DNA of 64,000 nucleotides. It comes from Meghimatium bilineatum (Eukaryota; Mollusca; Gastropoda; Stylommatophora; Philomycidae). Position numbers and translations under genes: made by a program. Below are positions 34,471 through 46,797 of this stretch, in pieces (position 1 is the stretch's first letter; each line of letters starts with the position of its first letter). The notes under the pieces are model-generated. The model ran no database searches. It was not told the DNA's origin and saw nothing but the letters and a program-made list of their open reading frames with translations. The stretch covers positions 20,956,174 through 21,020,173 of the forward strand of contig CM067317.1 in assembly GCA_034231615.1 (NCBI GenBank), given 5' to 3'.

Positions 34471-35864
34471 ATAAACTTCGAGTGGGTTACTTCTATGGTT
34501 GTATTAAATGACAAACAGCGGCTTTATAATGTTTAAACCCAATTTCTTAGTCATCTTCCGCCACAGTTCATCTGCAACACTGTTTGAAGTAATTGTGCCA
34601 GTTCCTCGACAATACAGACTGATCGAGATAGGAGAAACAGACTAGCCTACCAGTAAGGGGATTCCCCTTCAGCTCGCAGCCATGTTAATTAAGTCACCGT
34701 GTGCCATGTTTTAGTGCAGACCACACAAATCTATACATGCCCTGATCGATAAATCTATCAGAGTGTAACGACTGACAGTTCTAGTTCGGTATTAATTTAT
34801 CTCGTCTCTTGTATATTTATACCATTTTCTACCGGGGACATTCCAATCTTTATTTCAGACTCCCATAATTTTGAGAGAGGTCACGATTCAAACTCAAATA
34901 TGTTCTGAATGAACAAGATCCCTCGGTGCCTTCACTATGTTAGAGCGATGCCTTTGGATACTATGGCAACTATCACCAGCTTATCGGCGTGCTCATTTTA
35001 CACTCAAAATCGGCATGAATATTGAGGCAGTTTTTATGATCACAGATTACCCTAACATTTGCACCCATATCTGGCGAATCACTCGCGCTTTAATGTGGCA
35101 AATCATGTTCATTATCATTTAAACCGAGTAGCAGTAATTTGATCAAATTAGTAATTTAAAAATAATGTATTCAAAAATATAAGATTGATGAAGAGTGTAA
35201 ATAACTGTTGTCACATCAAAAATATCAGATTGATGAAATTTTTAACATATTGTTATCACATCAAAAATGGGCAAAATAATTGGAACTATTTAAAGGTATG
35301 AATTTTATTCAGAAATTTTAAAAGTTATTCAATTCTTCTTTTATATCTAGCCTCACAATTGAAATGCAGAGCGATATTTCTCATTTATGCTGCCTCAATT
35401 GACACATGAGAGAAACAAGTTATTGTATCTGTCAGAGGTCTATTATTTCTGTAATATAACTTCAGAGACAGTCAATATTTTCATAGTTACATGCAAAGTA
35501 ATAGAACAATGATACAACAAATTCTATCTCCACATAAGTATGAGAATAATGACGCGCAAAAATAGACATAATGAGAGCATAATTTTTTTTCTAGATGTGA
35601 AGTAGAAGTATATATGTTTTTTAAATGTCATGTAGGCACGAATAATAAGGCTTCATTTTTGTTATTGATTTGTACAACTTTTAACAGAATGATGTATTCG
35701 ATATTATGTACTTTCTTACGAAAATTGTACGATTTTTGTTGCTTCCTGTTAGAATGTGTATAATTTAAGTGGCATCTTTGTGAATGCAAAAATACGTCCT
35801 ACTTTTGTCCACATTTTGCTATCAAAAATGCATTTTTGGTTATTTTGTAAAATGTGGAAATATG
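34471..35864. other. Unannotated AT-rich stretch
   Basis: About 1.4 kb with no supported exon. A 61-codon frame at 34937-35122 has no domain. AATATCAGATTGATGAA-type pieces repeat twice at 35175-35250. Confidence 0.35.
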
Positions 35865-36865
35865 GTTAGTTAGTCGTCCGATCATCATCACTGCAAACTG
35901 GACACGTCCATAGCTGCTCCGATCTCTCCCTGAGCGTATTCGCCATTACACTTCTGCTGACAGTACCGGTCCTATGCTGGTTGATCATCATTCTTTTGCG
36001 CCCACCAAATTATTCACTTCTAGCAATATCGCATTTCAAACTCTAATCTTTAATCCTAGACATTGAAAAGAAATCATTATCCACATTAATCTCACTCTCG
36101 CTTGCTATATCTCTTATGATGTTCAAAATGTCAGATCGATCCATTGCTCCATCTAACTGTGCCACATTCGCGCATGACGCCAGTTGATCTGCTCTTTCAT
36201 TGCCTCGAACACCATGTCCCAGCACGAAAATAAATATAGCTACTTTCAAATTCGTCTTTATCAAGACCTCTATTCACTGTTCGCGAACGAGACCCACTTG
36301 TACCTTCCAAATCATACTCATAGTCACTCAAGATGCAGACCCGTGTTACCTTCTGTGTGCCTACCCACTCAAATGCCCTGGTCACCGCCATAATCTCCAT
36401 GGTCATGCTACTTGTAGTCACATAAAAGCCCCCACTCTCCTCCCTGATAGTTTTACCTGCGAACTGAGCCGTGAAGGCCCAAGCACTGCTTTTATGTCCA
36501 ATCACATATCCATCCGTGTATATAATCACATTCCCCTCTTTGACATTCTCACAGACCACAGCCTTCATCTCTTGGTCCAAAGCCGTAGGACACTATTCTC
36601 TGCATTCACTGCTGTTATTACTACTCTCAAACAAATTTCGAAATCTGTAGGTAGATCTATCCATTTCATACATGCTGTCACATCTTGCAATCTACACACG
36701 CTTTATATGACATTCTCAGCACGTCCCATCCACGACTTCCCTTTATTAAGTCTGATACCTTTAACTTTCTGTATTTCGGAATTCAATGGATATTCCTTAT
36801 GTGCATGTATTTCAAGATATGCCTGTGCACGGCAATACTGTAATCTGCATGGTAATCCCATATGA
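35865..36865 (-). pseudogene. I-type LINE remnant: RNase H domain and C-terminal zinc motif
   Basis: On the minus strand from 36865: GIRLNKGKSWMGRAENVI and a helical linker, then RNase H starting IIYTDGYVIGHKSSAWAFTA, a TSSMTMEIMAVTRAFEW stretch and CILSDYEYDLE. After a frame change come GHGVRGNERADQLA and AMDRSDIL, and finally RTGTVSRSVMANTLRERSEQ and LWTCPVCSDDD. Stops and at least one frameshift make it dead. It differs clearly in sequence from the intact LINE, so it is another family. The endonuclease and RT core are absent. Confidence 0.85.
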
Positions 36866-37704
36866 TATGTAAACTGTATAACATATAGATGTTGATAATT
36901 TTTACTGCAATGGTACTATAAAAGAACACTTAATTGTATTATAGAAATTATAATAATCGTGAGATTCTAATGTAACCAGTAGCCATAATTTGTCAAGTGT
37001 CTTGCACGTCCCATCTTGGTTCAGATTACCAACATATCTTTTTAATTGTAGATTAAAGATCCGCGCCCTAATATCAATTGCACCAAAGAGGAGAAGTGTT
37101 CTCCTATTCTAGTTTATTTATAAGCGAAGGGTATACAATGTATTCATACATGCCTACCATTGATGTAGCATCTGTGGGTCTCCCCAATGGCTCACTAGAC
37201 AAACCACCCCTGCAATAGAAAATTTTGTAGTTGACATATCTTTATATTGAGGTTATCTTCTTATAGAAGATTCATGGCACGTCATCTATACAATCCCGTA
37301 GTCGTTACCTTCGATAACAGTTACCATGCTGTTCCGGCAGGCTGACGTTGTGTTTGAACTAGTTACGGGCACGGCGTGGGTGGACGGAACAAAGAAACCT
37401 GTCGAAAGGGCCAGAGATGTGCCCTGATGTCGACGTCTGTTTCAGTGGCATTAGACTCGAAACACCATCGAGTTGGATGGCTGCTGGAACAGAGAGGGCG
37501 GAGCACTTATGGGAATGCACCACGTGCTGTGAGACCCAGTTTCTAATCAAGAATCAAGATGTTGTAGCTCCTTCGATGAGACGTAACTTTACCAGTCCAG
37601 CGCGCTTGCTTTAAAATGTATATCATACACAATATGTGTACGTAAGTATGTGCGTGCGTATGTATATAACAATGATACATCACAAGATGTACCTATGATA
37701 GAAA
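36866..37704. other. Unannotated stretch with possible retroelement scrap
   Basis: At about 37485-37520 the plus strand reads AEHLWECTTC, similar to C-terminal zinc motifs of I-type LINEs. Too short to assign. Confidence 0.3.
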
Positions 37705-37935
37705 TAGTCTGCACACCTGCGCTGAATATACATTTTTTAACGGTTAGGTTACACATCCCACCACAGGCAATTGTGCATCCAAACCTTTCAGAACACAGTA
37801 GCAAACTACTGAACGTATTTGTATTGTCTAGAAAATCACTGACATAACAAAAAACCGCTGGATTGATGGTTACATCCTGAAGAGGATATGATAATAATTT
37901 GTGTGTAGTCTACTCTTGTTGACGTGTTTTGTTTG
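37705..37935 (+). mobile_element. SINE S3, head-less copy
   Basis: Shares CCCACCACAGGCAATTGTGC, GCAAACTACTGAACGTATTTG, TAGAAAATCACTGACAT and ATCCTGAAGAGGATATGAT with 44590-44830 and 21915-22110. The tRNA-like part is mostly lost. Confidence 0.6.
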
Positions 37936-38256
37936 TTTAGTCTATTCTTGTTTGCGTGTTTTGTTTGAGAAGAGAATAAAATCACTTAATTGTTCAGACA
38001 TCCTGGGTGAACACGCATCGATGTATCCAGTTGTTATATGCACCTAGTGTGCTATTATAACATTTTATATTGATTGCTATGTGTGTGTTACGAAGTGTGG
38101 TTTCTAAGCAGTGTGTTAGGTTTCGCTTGACTAACAGTGTAATAAGATTGGCTATATTGCATCACGCAATGATTGGTTGCTAGGTAGTGTGTTATCATTC
38201 GTTGCTACGTAATGTTTCATATCTCGTGCTAATTAGCTCTCATCTGTTTATTGCAG

Positions 38257-38343
38257 ATAATGGCAAGACAAGCATATGCTGTTTACAAGGCTGTATAGCT
38301 GCCTCAGTAGTTGGTTTTGCCTTCTTTGTTGCTTTACCCACAG
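38257..38343 (+). CDS. Exon of candidate membrane-protein gene, first helix
   Basis: Acceptor TTTATTGCAG ends at 38256, donor GTTAGT follows 38343. The 87-nt exon starts with two bases completing a codon and ends with one spare base (phase 1 to phase 1). The other two frames have stops. It encodes NGKTSICCLQGCIAASVVGF and then a hydrophobic run through FFVALPT. The Cys-Cys-x-x-x-Cys just before the helix could be palmitoylated or disulfide-bonded. Only one frame is open, and that frame agrees with the next exon. Confidence 0.65.
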
Positions 38344-38654
38344 GTTAGTAAGAGCTGGGGGTGGGGGAAGCGCTGGAGGGTGGCCATGTGAAATAGAAGA
38401 CCTATTAGCTAATTAGACACCAGTCTTTAAAATGACTCATTTGATTTTTCCTGTGGTTTTTATTGACTGTCAAAACAAAGTGTAATCATCATGGCCAATG
38501 GAAATATCCAATGAAAAGAATAGAAGTTTTGAATAGTGCAATTTTTCTGACAACTATTTCTGTTTTCTCTATGTATGTCTGGATTGTCTTCTCTCTTATT
38601 AATTTAATGGTTTCATATCAAATCCATTTTAGTAATCGTATTACCTACTTGGGA
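38344..38654. other. Intron sequence, nothing recognised
   Basis: G-rich patch at 38350-38380. No other feature. Confidence 0.4.
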
Positions 38655-38815
38655 CCGCCCAAGACTCCGCTGGACAAAAGACATTCAGGAATGCCTGCAC
38701 ATTTCACTGGAAGAGGCAGGACAACTTGCTCAAGACCGCAGAAAATTCAAGAGATCCATAGGAAAGACTACGTTTTGGCAACAATATGTCACCTGATGAT
38801 GATTACCTGCTGGTC
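38655..38815 (+). pseudogene. LINE-C C-terminal fragment
   Basis: Reads RPRLRWTKDIQECLHISLEE then AGQLAQDRRKFKRSIGKTTF, the conserved end of RTE-like LINE proteins, followed by a TGATGATGAT tail. 5' truncated. Confidence 0.75.
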
Positions 38816-39002
38816 TCAGTACGAAAACTAATTTAATATATCAAAAAGAGGCATATTGATGAAACAACAATAATTCAGATCTATTCTAAACAAGATACTA
38901 GAAGGAGAGATTCAATATACAGAAGCAAGAGAAGAAATCAATGTCAGCGTATGATTCGGACAGGAACGAAGAAGAAAAGAAAAAGATATAAGAAATGAAT
39001 AT

Positions 39003-40495
39003 ACAGCAGAGTATGCCAGAGTGAAGTATCAGAGTCTGTCAGAGTGAAGTATCAGACACTGTCAGAGTGATGTATCAGACACTGTCAGAGTGAAGTATCA
39101 GACACTGTCAGAGTAAGTATCAGACACTGTCAGAGTGAAGTATCAGAGTCTGTCAGAGTGAAGTATCAGAGTCTGTCAGAGTGAAGTATCAGACACTGTC
39201 AGAGTGATGTATCAGACACTGTCAGAGTAAGTATCAGACACTGTCAGAGTGAAGTATCAGACACTGTCAGAGTGAAGTATCAGAGTCTGTCAGAGTGAAG
39301 TATCAGAGTCTGTCAGAGTGAAGTATCAGACACTGTCAGAGTGATGTATCAGACACTGTCAGAGTAAGTATCAGACACTGTCAGAGTGAAGTATCAGACA
39401 CTGTCAGAGTGAAGTATCAGAGTCTGTCAGAGTGAAGTATCAGAGTCTGTCAGAGTGAAGTATCAGACACTGTCAGAGTGATGTATCAGACACTGTCAGA
39501 GTAAGTATCAGACACTGTCAGAGTGAAGTATCAGACACTGTCAGAGTGAAGTATCAGAGTCTGTCAGAGTGAAGTATCAGAGTCTGTCAGAGTGAAGTAT
39601 CAGACACTGTCAGAGTGAAGTATCAGAGTCTGTCAGAGTGAAGTATCAGACACTGTCAGAGTGATGTATCAGACACTGTCAGAGTAAGTATCAGACACTG
39701 TCAGAGTGAAGTATCAGAGTCTGTCAGAGTGAAGTATCAGAGTCTGTCAGAGTGAAGTATCAGACACTGTCACAGTGAAGTATCAGAGTCTGTCAGAGTG
39801 AAGTATCAGAGTCTGTCAGAGTGAAGTATCAGAGTCTGTCAGAGTGAAGTATCAGAGTATGCCAGAGTGAAGTATCAGAGTCTGTCAGAGTGAAGTATCA
39901 GAGTCTGTCAGAGTGAAGTATCAGACACTGTCAGAGTGAAGTGTCAGAGTCTGTCAGAGTGAAGTATCAGACACTGTCAGAGTGAAGTATCAGAGTCTGT
40001 CAGAGTGAAGTATCAGACACTGTCAGAGTGAAGTATCAGACACTGTCAGAGTGAAGTGTCAGAGTGAAGTATCAGACACTGCCAGAGTGAAGTATCAGAC
40101 ACTTTCAGAGTGAAGTATCAGACACTGTCAGAGTGAAGTATCAGACACTGTCAGAGTGAAGTGTCAGAGTGAAGTGTCAGAGTGAAGTATCAGACACTGT
40201 CAGAGTGAAGTATCAGACACTGTCAGAGTGAAGTATCAGACACTGTCAGAGTGAAGTATCAGACACTGTCAGAGTGAAGTATCAGACACTGTCAGAGTGA
40301 AGTGTCAGAGTGAAGTGTCAGAGTGAAGTATCAGACACTGTCAGAGTGAAGTATCAGACACTGTCAGAGTGAAGTGTCAGAGTGAAGTATCAGACACTGT
40401 CAGAGTGAAGTATCAGACACTGTCATAGTGAAGTATCAGACACTGTCAGAGTGAAGTATCAGACACTGTCAGAGTGAAGTATCAGACACTGTCAC
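39003..40495. repeat. 23-bp minisatellite with higher-order structure, about 65 units
   Basis: Unit AGAGTGAAGTATCAGACACT GTC, with an AGAGTCTGTC variant. A GATGTATC variant followed by a 22-bp monomer recurs at 39069, 39206, 39343 and 39480, exactly 137 bp apart. Later parts are more uniform. Confidence 0.96.
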
Positions 40496-41427
40496 AAAAT
40501 GCGCTTTCTCCAAACGAGAGTATTATTGTTGTGCTACAAGAAATATAATCTACGAACAATGGCGATGAATAATGTGACTCACAAGACTAAATTGAACCAA
40601 AAAGGAGTCTTGCACAGTTTGCACAAGGAATCACATGCCCACTTGTAACATCTTGTCATGTTGTGTATCTTGTTAAAAGTGCAACACTTGAACTAATTGC
40701 TATCACTTTTTTCTTTGTCTTTATACCATTCCTGATCTTTTACCTCAATGCAACGCGATACATGGTATCCTGTTCACATGATTCTACATCAATGCCTGTA
40801 TCAACATATCGCATTTTTCATCTCGACATACATCTTTGTACCGAAGTACAAATCAAACATGACCGTCTGTGGGTATAGAAGACCTCTGTCTGAGTAAATT
40901 AGTAAATTAGGACTTCATTCGTTACATTTGTATTACTGTCGTATTTTCGTTGGTCTTTATTTTTATACTTGGAGTCGCCATGGCTATTTTTGGTATGGAA
41001 CTCCAGTATATAAATACTGACCAACAAAAATCACAACAGTAATCAAAAATGTAACGTATGAAGCCCTAATTTATTATGTGCAGAGGTCTTCTAAACTAGA
41101 CGGTCGTGAGTCACCCCTAAGATATTTTTCCAGACTATTTCTCTATAAAGTATATCCTTTGGTATTTTACCAACTTCCATTCTCTATGAGCAACCCGATC
41201 TGTTCACGATTCGTTTAAAATGTATTCTCATGATTCAAGTAAAGAATTATATACTATTATATATATATATATATACTTAACATGTACATATGTACGGGTT
41301 TTTCAGGCCATGACTATTGTTTCAATTATTTCTTGATGTGGGTGGTGGGGGGGGGGGGGGGTGGAAGAAGAAGATTGAGAAATTACGATGTTCTGGAAGA
41401 AAGAAATCACTATGACTTGTGTTTCAG
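40496..41427. other. Intron sequence, nothing recognised
   Basis: Includes an inverted-looking pair ACTTCATTCGTTACATTTG (40911) and AAATGTAACGTATGAAGCC (41045), suggesting a small palindromic element at about 40880-41105. Short AT and poly-G runs at 41257 and 41348. Confidence 0.4.
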
Positions 41428-41585
41428 GTATTATTCTGATAGTGCTTTCTACCACAAATAATGATGACACGGCACTCCTGGCTGTTGGGTGTGTTCTGGT
41501 TGCTCTACCTGTGATTATTTTGATCACTGTCATCATCTTGTGTCTGAACCAGAAGAGACTATGTTGCAATAAATCTGGAACACAG
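41428..41585 (+). CDS. Exon of candidate membrane-protein gene, second helix
   Basis: Acceptor TGTGTTTCAG ends at 41427, donor GTGAGA follows 41585. The 158-nt exon completes a Gly codon with the phase-1 end of 38343 and ends in phase 0. It encodes IILIVLSTTNNDDTALLAVG and then a second hydrophobic run LVALPVIILITVIILCL, followed by NQKRLCCNKSGTQ. The short polar STTNNDD loop between two helices and the basic, Cys-containing stretch after the second helix suggest a two-pass membrane protein with a cytosolic tail. Two-helix families such as TMEM100 have a similar layout, but I see no diagnostic motif. Confidence 0.7.
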
Positions 41586-41724
41586 GTGAGAGTTCTTGGC
41601 AATTGTTTGTATATTTCTTCTTGTATGAATGCTTAATATATAAATGTATATATATATATATATATAAATATATGAGCTATTGTAAAGGGGGTATATCAGT
41701 ATATTTGGGCGATGCTGAGCGTCT

Positions 41725-44519
41725 CTCCGCCGAATACGGATGTGTTGGGCTATTGGCACAAATAAAACTGCGACACAACGCCTTCCAGTCTCTGAACTAA
41801 ATCCTGCTGGAGATCTAGTAGTCCTACTACAAGAGAGATCCAGCGGTAGTTTGAGAATGTGTCCTACTACAAGAGAGATCCAGCGGTAGTTTGAGAATGT
41901 GTCCTACTACAAGAGAGATCCAGCGGTAGTTTGAGAATGTGTCCTACTACAAGAGAGATCCAGCGGTAGTTTGAGAATGTGTCCTACTACAAGAGAGATC
42001 CAGCGGTAGTTTGAGAATGTGTCCTACTACAAGAGAGATCCAGCGGTAGTTTGAGAATGTGTCCTACTACAAGAGAGATCCAGCGGTAGTTTGAGAATGT
42101 GTCCTACTACAAGAGAGATCCAGCGGTAGTTTGAGAATGTGTCCTACTACAAGAGAGATCCAGCGGTAGTTTGAGAATGTGTCCTACTACAAGAGAGATC
42201 CAGCGGTAGTTTGAGAATGTGTCCTACTACAAGAGAGATCCAGCGGTAGTTTGAGAATGTGTCCTACTACAAGAGAGATCCAGCGGTAGTTTGAGAATGT
42301 GTCCTACTACAAGAGAGATCCAGCGGTAGTTTGAGAATGTGTCCTACTACAAGAGAGATCCAGCGGTAGTTTGAGAATGTGTCCTACTACAAGAGAGATC
42401 CAGCGGTAGTTTGAGAATGTGTCCTACTACAAGAGAGATCCAGCGGTAGTTTGAGAATGTGTCCTACTACAAGAGAGATCCAGCGGTAGTTTGAGAATGT
42501 GTCCTACTACAAGAGAGATCCAGCGGTAGTTTGAGAATGTGTCCTACTACAAGAGAGATCCAGCGGTAGTTTGAGAATGTGTCCTACTACAAGAGAGATC
42601 CAGCGGTAGTTTGAGAATGTGTCCTACTACAAGAGAGATCCAGCGGTAGTTTGAGAATGTGTCCTACTACAAGAGAGATCCAGCGGTAGTTTGAGAATGT
42701 GTCCTACTACAAGAGAGATCCAGCGGTAGTTTGAGAATGTGTCCTACTACAAGAGAGATCCAGCGGTAGTTTGAGAATGTGTCCTACTACAAGAGAGATC
42801 CAGCGGTAGTTTGAGAATGTGTCCTACTACAAGAGAGATCCAGCGGTAGTTTGAGAATGTGTCCTACTACAAGAGAGATCCAGCGGTAGTTTGAGAATGT
42901 GTCCTACTACAAGAGAGATCCAGCGGTAGTTTGAGAATGTGTCCTACTACAAGAGAGATCCAGCGGTAGTTTGAGAATGTGTCCTACTACAAGAGAGATC
43001 CAGCGGTAGTTTGAGAATGTGTCCTACTACAAGAGAGATCCAGCGGTAGTTTGAGAATGTGTCCTACTACAAGAGAGATCCAGCGGTAGTTTGAGAATGT
43101 GTCCTACTACAAGAGAGATCCAGCGGTAGTTTGAGAATGTGTCCTACTACAAGAGAGATCCAGCGGTAGTTTGAGAATGTGTCCTACTACAAGAGAGATC
43201 CAGCGGTAGTTTGAGAATGTGTCCTACTACAAGAGAGATCCAGCGGTAGTTTGAGAATGTGTCCTACTACAAGAGAGATCCAGCGGTAGTTTGAGAATGT
43301 GTCCTACTACAAGAGAGATCCAGCGGTAGTTTGAGAATGTGTCCTACTACAAGAGAGATCCAGCGGTAGTTTGAGAATGTGTCCTACTACAAGAGAGATC
43401 CAGCGGTAGTTTGAGAATGTGTCCTACTACAAGAGAGATCCAGCGGTAGTTTGAGAATGTGTCCTACTACAAGAGAGATCCAGCGGTAGTTTGAGAATGT
43501 GTCCTACTACAAGAGAGATCCAGCGGTAGTTTGAGAATGTGTCCTACTACAAGAGAGATCCAGCGGTAGTTTGAGAATGTGTCCTACTACAAGAGAGATC
43601 CAGCGGTAGTTTGAGAATGTGTCCTACTACAAGAGAGATCCAGCGGTAGTTTGAGAATGTGTCCTACTACAAGAGAGATCCAGCGGTAGTTTGAGAATGT
43701 GTCCTACTACAAGAGAGATCCAGCGGTAGTTTGAGAATGTGTCCTACTACAAGAGAGATCCAGCGGTAGTTTGAGAATGTGTCCTACTACAAGAGAGATC
43801 CAGCGGTAGTTTGAGAATGTGTCCTACTACAAGAGAGATCCAGCGGTAGTTTGAGAATGTGTCCTACTACAAGAGAGATCCAGCGGTAGTTTGAGAATGT
43901 GTCCTACTACAAGAGAGATCCAGCGGTAGTTTGAGAATGTGTCCTACTACAAGAGAGATCCAGCGGTAGTTTGAGAATGTGTCCTACTACAAGAGAGATC
44001 CAGCGGTAGTTTGAGAATGTGTCCTACTACAAGAGAGATCCAGCGGTAGTTTGAGAATGTGTCCTACTACAAGAGAGATCCAGCGGTAGTTTGAGAATGT
44101 GTCCTACTACAAGAGAGATCCAGCGGTAGTTTGAGAATGTGTCCTACTACAAGAGAGATCCAGCGGTAGTTTGAGAATGTGTCCTACTACAAGAGAGATC
44201 CAGCGGTAGTTTGAGAATGTGTCCTACTACAAGAGAGATCCAGCGGTAGTTTGAGAATGTGTCCTACTACAAGAGAGATCCAGCGGTAGTTTGAGAATGT
44301 GTCCTACTACAAGAGAGATCCAGCGGTAGTTTGAGAATGTGTCCTACTACAAGAGAGATCCAGCGGTAGTTTGAGAATGTGTCCTACTACAAGAGAGATC
44401 CAGCGGTAGTTTGAGAATGTGTCCTACTACAAGAGAGATCCAGCGGTAGTTTGAGAATGTGTCCTACTACAAGAGAGATCCAGCGGTAGTTTGAGAATGA
44501 ACGATGAAGAAGAAGAAGA
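41725..44519 (+). mobile_element. SINE S2 with internally amplified 40-bp segment
   Basis: The SINE head (CTCCGCCGAATACGGATGTG, GCACAAATAAAACTGCGACA) ends at 41820 and its tail (GAATGAACGATGAAGAAGAA GAAGAC) begins at about 44493. In between is the 40-bp array, whose unit corresponds to one segment of a normal S2 element (compare 15640-15695). Apart from the expansion the SINE would be about 160 bp. Confidence 0.9.
41821..44500. repeat. 40-bp minisatellite, 67 apparently identical units
   Basis: Unit GTCCTACTACAAGAGAGATC CAGCGGTAGTTTGAGAATGT. I saw no substitutions across 2680 bp. The last unit differs only where it passes into the SINE tail (GAATGA). It lies in the intron after the 41428-41585 exon. 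Confidence 0.97.
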
Positions 44520-44589
44520 CGAGTTTCTTATTCCCATGAGGTTACATGCTCTGTAGGAGACTTTGAGATGATTCTGGACATTGTATTAG

Positions 44590-44830
44590 ACATAGTAAGT
44601 GACTAGTTCACCTATGCAGTGGAGATGTGGAGTACACGTCTCGGACGACCAAGGTACCGGGTTCAAATCCCACCAGACAATTATGTATTTAGAATTGTAT
44701 ATTCAAGCAATGGCAACCTAGTGAATGTATCATTTTGTCTATAAAATCAATACATCAGAAGAATTCTGAGTTTCTCGCTACATCCTGAATATGATATGAT
44801 TCTACGGTAGACTAATTACATATTGAGACT
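44590..44830 (+). mobile_element. tRNA-derived SINE S3, best copy
   Basis: tRNA-like head with TTCACCTATGCAGTGGAGA and B box GGGTTCAAATCCCACC (about 44660-44675), then a body through AAAATCAATACATCAGA and CTACATCCTGAATATGATAT. Diverged copies are at 21915 and 37705. Confidence 0.7.
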
Positions 44831-44844
44831 ATATCAACATCAGC

Positions 44845-45672
44845 AATAATTATGGTACATCCCAACTGAGAGCTGAGATCCTAAATTATGGTACATACCA
44901 ACTGAGAGCTGAGATCCTAAATTATGGTACATCCCAACTGAGAGCTGAGATCCTAAATTATGGTACATCCCAACTGAGAGCTGAGATCCTAAATTATGGT
45001 ACATACCAACTGAGAGCTGAGATCCTAAATTATGGTACATCCCAACTGAGAGCTGAGATCCTAAATTATGGTACATCCCAACTGAGAGCTGAGATCCTAA
45101 ATTATGGTACATACCAACTGAGAGCTGAGATCCTAAATTATGGTACATCCCAACTGAGAGCTGAGATCCTAAATTATGGTACATACCAACTGAGAGCTGA
45201 GACCCTAAATTATGGTACATACCAACTGAGAGCTGAGATCCTAAATTATGGTACATCCCAACTGAGAGCTGAGATCCTAAATTATGGTACATCCCAACTG
45301 AGAGCTGAGATCCTAAATTATGGTACATACCAACTGAGAGATGAGATCCTAAATTATGGTACATACTAACTGAGAGCTGAGACCCTAAATTATGGTACAT
45401 CCCAACTGAGAGCTGAGACCCTAAATTATGGTACATACCAACTGAGAGCTGAGATCCTAAATTATGGTACATCCCAACTGAGAGCTGAGATCCTAAATTA
45501 TGGTACATCCCAACTGAGAGCTGAGATCCTAAATTATGGTACATACCAACTGAGAGATGAGATCCTAAATTATGGTACATACTAACTGAGAGCTGAGACC
45601 CTAAATTATGGTACATCCCAACTGAGAGCTGAGACCCTAAATTATGGTACATCCCAACTGAGAGCTGAGACC
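44845..45672. repeat. 36-bp minisatellite, about 23 units
   Basis: Unit AAATTATGGTACATCCCAAC TGAGAGCTGAGATCCT. Variants are ATACCAAC, ACCCT and GATGAG. A run of variants at 45301-45420 recurs at about 45541-45660, so larger blocks were duplicated. The minus-strand 270-codon frame (MYHNLGSQLSVG repeat) comes from the repeat. Confidence 0.96.
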
Positions 45673-45946
45673 CTATGCAACCACACTGTCAGAAGATATC
45701 TCACAATCTGGAGAGTGCCGCAGTAACACAAACAACAAGCGATAACACCTATGATAATGTATTATTGTCACTGATTATTAATGTAACTAATAAATAACAA
45801 AAATACTAAATGTGGTGTCAAGAAAACAAAACAAAAACAAAGGAATGAGACTTTATAGCGCATATGATAATGATTTTATTGAATAAATATTCAAGTACCA
45901 TGTGTTAACAACCATCTAACACGTGTCAATTCTAATTTCTTCCCAG

Positions 45947-46024
45947 GCATCATCACAAAGACAACAAACAAAAGAAATACAAATAGTTCCAACAACAACA
46001 GTCAGCGGCGAATCTCCAGTTTGA
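45947..46024 (+). CDS. Candidate alternative 3' coding exon A
   Basis: Acceptor with a good pyrimidine tract (TTCTAATTTCTTCCCAG) ends at 45946. It is in phase 0 with the donor at 41585 and adds 25 residues (begins ASSQRQQTKEIQIVPTTTV) before TGA at 46022-46024. Polar, Gln/Thr-rich tail. I saw no strong AATAAA signal within 200 bp, which weakens the case for a terminal exon here. Confidence 0.5.
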   Translation, partial: ASSQRQQTKEIQIVPTTTVSGESPV

Positions 46025-46519
46025 CACGACTAATTAACTTTGCACTACTTTGTAAATTGTTATAATTTATGTACATCCCTATACAATTTGCGTTCTAAGC
46101 TTGTGTGTGCATGACAGATATAAAGACTCTGAAGAGAATGTAGCAATGCATAAGTTGTGAAAGAAAGAAACAAATTAACAAAGCAATCATTACCTTGTGA
46201 AGACGTTTTTTTTTACATATATATGCAGCAGAACAGAATTCATGCATAACGTCGGGAAAAAAATGCTAATTGTGATAAAGATATGAAGAGATTGAGGAAG
46301 AGAGTGAGACAAGAAAAGATATTTTATTAATAATTTAACATTAACATTTAACATTAATCCATAACATCTTATCTTTCAAAAGTATTTCTTCGAAGAAAGT
46401 ATTAAAATTCTAAGAATTTTTATACCATCGTAACCTTCAAAAGTATTTATTCACAGAAAATTATGATCAGATATCAAAGACTGACAGGTCAAGATATTTT
46501 CCCACTCAACCGCATTCTG
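46025..46519. other. Unannotated AT-rich stretch (possible 3' UTR of exon A)
   Basis: No recognised repeat. An ATTAAA lies near 46400. Confidence 0.35.
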
Positions 46520-46797
46520 ACGGTATTAGTAAAGTAAAGTAACCTATAGCATTTATTAATACCGTAGGGGTGTGAGATGTTAGCGATCTCACATTTCAGA
46601 GGCTCTGCAAATGAGGGCGATAGCCATCTCCTCTCCCTCGCAGTCTTTACTTCCCGGATTAATCCGGTACCCATTTTAAGGCTGGGTCGACCAATGTAAC
46701 CAGGAGCAATGTGAAAAACATTTCCGCCTCAACTGGGGAATGAAGCCACTCATATGCGAATCCAGTGCGCTAACCACTGCGCTAACGCGGCTCTCTG
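46520..46797 (-). mobile_element. tRNA-derived SINE S4
   Basis: The minus strand starts GCCGCGTTAGCGCAGTGGTT AGCGCACTGG, with a clear A box (TAGCGCAGTGG), a degenerate B box (GATTCGCATATGAG), a body with CCGGATTAATCCGG, and a TTTACTTTACT tail. Only one copy is seen here. Confidence 0.75.

Noticed and set aside
41821-44500. CRISPR-like array
   Set aside because: Units are directly adjacent with no unique spacers, and the unit is derived from a SINE in a eukaryotic genome.
44840-45652. 270-codon frame with a 12-residue repeat
   Set aside because: 36-bp tandem repeat. The variants do not respect codon positions.
46740-46797. Functional tRNA gene on the minus strand
   Set aside because: The A box is good but the B box is degenerate, and the sequence runs on into a SINE body with a tail.
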